DNA from: Betaproteobacteria bacterium
GTDB lineage: Bacteria > Pseudomonadota > Gammaproteobacteria > Burkholderiales > SG8-39
Direction of reading: 5' to 3'
Assembly (NCBI GenBank): GCA_007280315.1
Contig: QYQC01000089.1
Location: 1 to 14,640, forward strand
DNA: 14,640 nt
The translations under genes were made by a program, and so were the position numbers. Within the stretch, counting starts at the first letter, position 1, and every line of letters begins with the position of its first letter. Shown in pieces: positions 13,965 through 14,640 of the stretch. Below the pieces are notes generated by a model. It was not told where the DNA came from. It ran no database searches and worked only from the letters and a program-made list of their open reading frames with translations.

Positions 13965-14640
13965 TTACGCGCCGGACGCGCGCGCCAGCAGCACCTCGAA
14001 TCCCGGATAGCTGTCGACGGTCAGTACAGACTTGCTGGCGTGCTCGCTTGTGGATGCACCGCTACGCAACGCGGCAGTGAACCCATCCCGGTCGTTGATC
14101 CAGCTGCCGCCAAGCAAGGTCACGCCTCTGGCAAACAACGCATCAGGCAGGCAGCCCGCGCTCGGCCCGATCATTGCGAACCAGCGGGCGTTGCGGCAAC
14201 TGGCAAGCATGCGGTCCATGGTGTCGTTCAGCAGCAGCGTGCTGGTGGAGACCACTTTGCTGCAACTGCTGAGTTCCCCGGCTTCCAGCGTCACGCGATA
14301 GCCCTCATACTCGCCAACCAGATCCGCATTCAGTTCGACGATCGTGAGCCGCGCCCCGCTGCGGGTGATCCGCCCCACCAGCGGTGTGAATTTACCGATC
14401 ATGCCGATGTGCTCGTCCGGTTGCGGATACAAATGGCCGATCGAATCGGAGCTATAGTCGGGACGAAATCCCGCCCGATCGAACAGGCAGCGCGTAAGTG
14501 CGTTAGCCGCAGCGAAGCCCAGCGTCTTCCAAATGCCGCCGTCACTGACATAGCGGCGCGCCAGCGCCAGCGCATCGGCGCCGGCAAGACCAAAGTCTCC
14601 GGCCCCATCGAGCAACTGCTCCAGCGTATCGTCAAGCAGG
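13965..14640 (-). CDS. DUF364-like (putative heavy-metal chelation) protein, 5' end outside the window
   Basis: The frame is open to the right edge, giving 224 visible residues; the true start lies beyond 14640. A TTG at 14615 is in frame but is probably internal, since the preceding codons (LLDDTLEQ) continue naturally. Family features: IGMIGKFTPLVGRI (about 14403-14362), STSTLLLNDTMDRML and GPSAGCLPDALFARG, the last being typical of the Rossmann-like DUF364 domain, usually preceded by DUF4213. DUF364 proteins are annotated as possible metal-binding or chelation proteins, but no reaction is established. It is 71 bases upstream of the HMGS-like/DUF35 gene on the same strand, so the three leftward genes may form an operon. 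Family call good; role unknown. Confidence 0.82.
   Translation of the reverse strand, partial: LLDDTLEQLLDGAGDFGLAGADALALARRYVSDGGIWKTLGFAAANALTRCLFDRAGFRPDYSSDSIGHLYPQPDEHIGMIGKFTPLVGRITRSGARLTIVELNADLVGEYEGYRVTLEAGELSSCSKVVSTSTLLLNDTMDRMLASCRNARWFAMIGPSAGCLPDALFARGVTLLGGSWINDRDGFTAALRSGASTSEHASKSVLTVDSYPGFEVLLARASGA

Overview
The window is GC-rich, densely packed bacterial DNA. Gene content (class II asparaginyl-tRNA synthetase of the size of the E. coli enzyme, FmdB-type zinc ribbon, SDR, thiolase with a DUF35 fusion, Sec signal peptides) fits a Gram-negative proteobacterium, perhaps a betaproteobacterium; that placement is inference. No rRNA, tRNA, IS element, integrase or CRISPR array was recognised.

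Layout from left to right. A terminator (42-68) closes a gene outside the window. Then come an Ldh-family 2-hydroxyacid dehydrogenase (396-1475, +) and a large exported protein (1713-4046, +). The exported protein has a signal peptide, two tandem 'GWN' modules, a complete metallo-beta-lactamase-fold domain and a C-terminal beta-propeller-like region. Next is a 50-residue membrane microprotein (4301-4453, -) with its own terminator. An FmdB-like zinc ribbon protein (4587-4865, +) faces a GNAT acetyltransferase (4893-5348, -). An SDR oxidoreductase (5502-6290, +) precedes asnS (6345-7745, +). After a terminator and a structured leader comes a second large exported protein (7990-11118, +), made of about 13 delta-60-type repeats and ending in another tandem pair of the same GWN modules. 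A strong hairpin (11148-11183) separates it from a leftward gene set: a DUF364-like protein (running off the right edge), an HMG-CoA-synthase-like/DUF35 fusion, and an SCP-x-type thiolase.

How the genes may work together. The thiolase and the HMGS-like/DUF35 fusion are very probably a functional pair. The set recalls the archaeal thiolase/DUF35/HMG-CoA synthase complex, but the HMGS-like domain lacks the usual catalytic Cys and Glu, so ordinary HMG-CoA synthesis is doubtful. The two exported proteins, about 4 kb apart, share a two-unit GWN module that I cannot match to a named family, at the N-terminus of one and the C-terminus of the other. This pair is the best candidate here for something undescribed. 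The metallo-hydrolase gene and the microprotein sit in a stretch (about 1480-4460) that is visibly less GC-rich than its surroundings, suggesting a separate origin. The other genes look like ordinary chromosomal metabolism and housekeeping.
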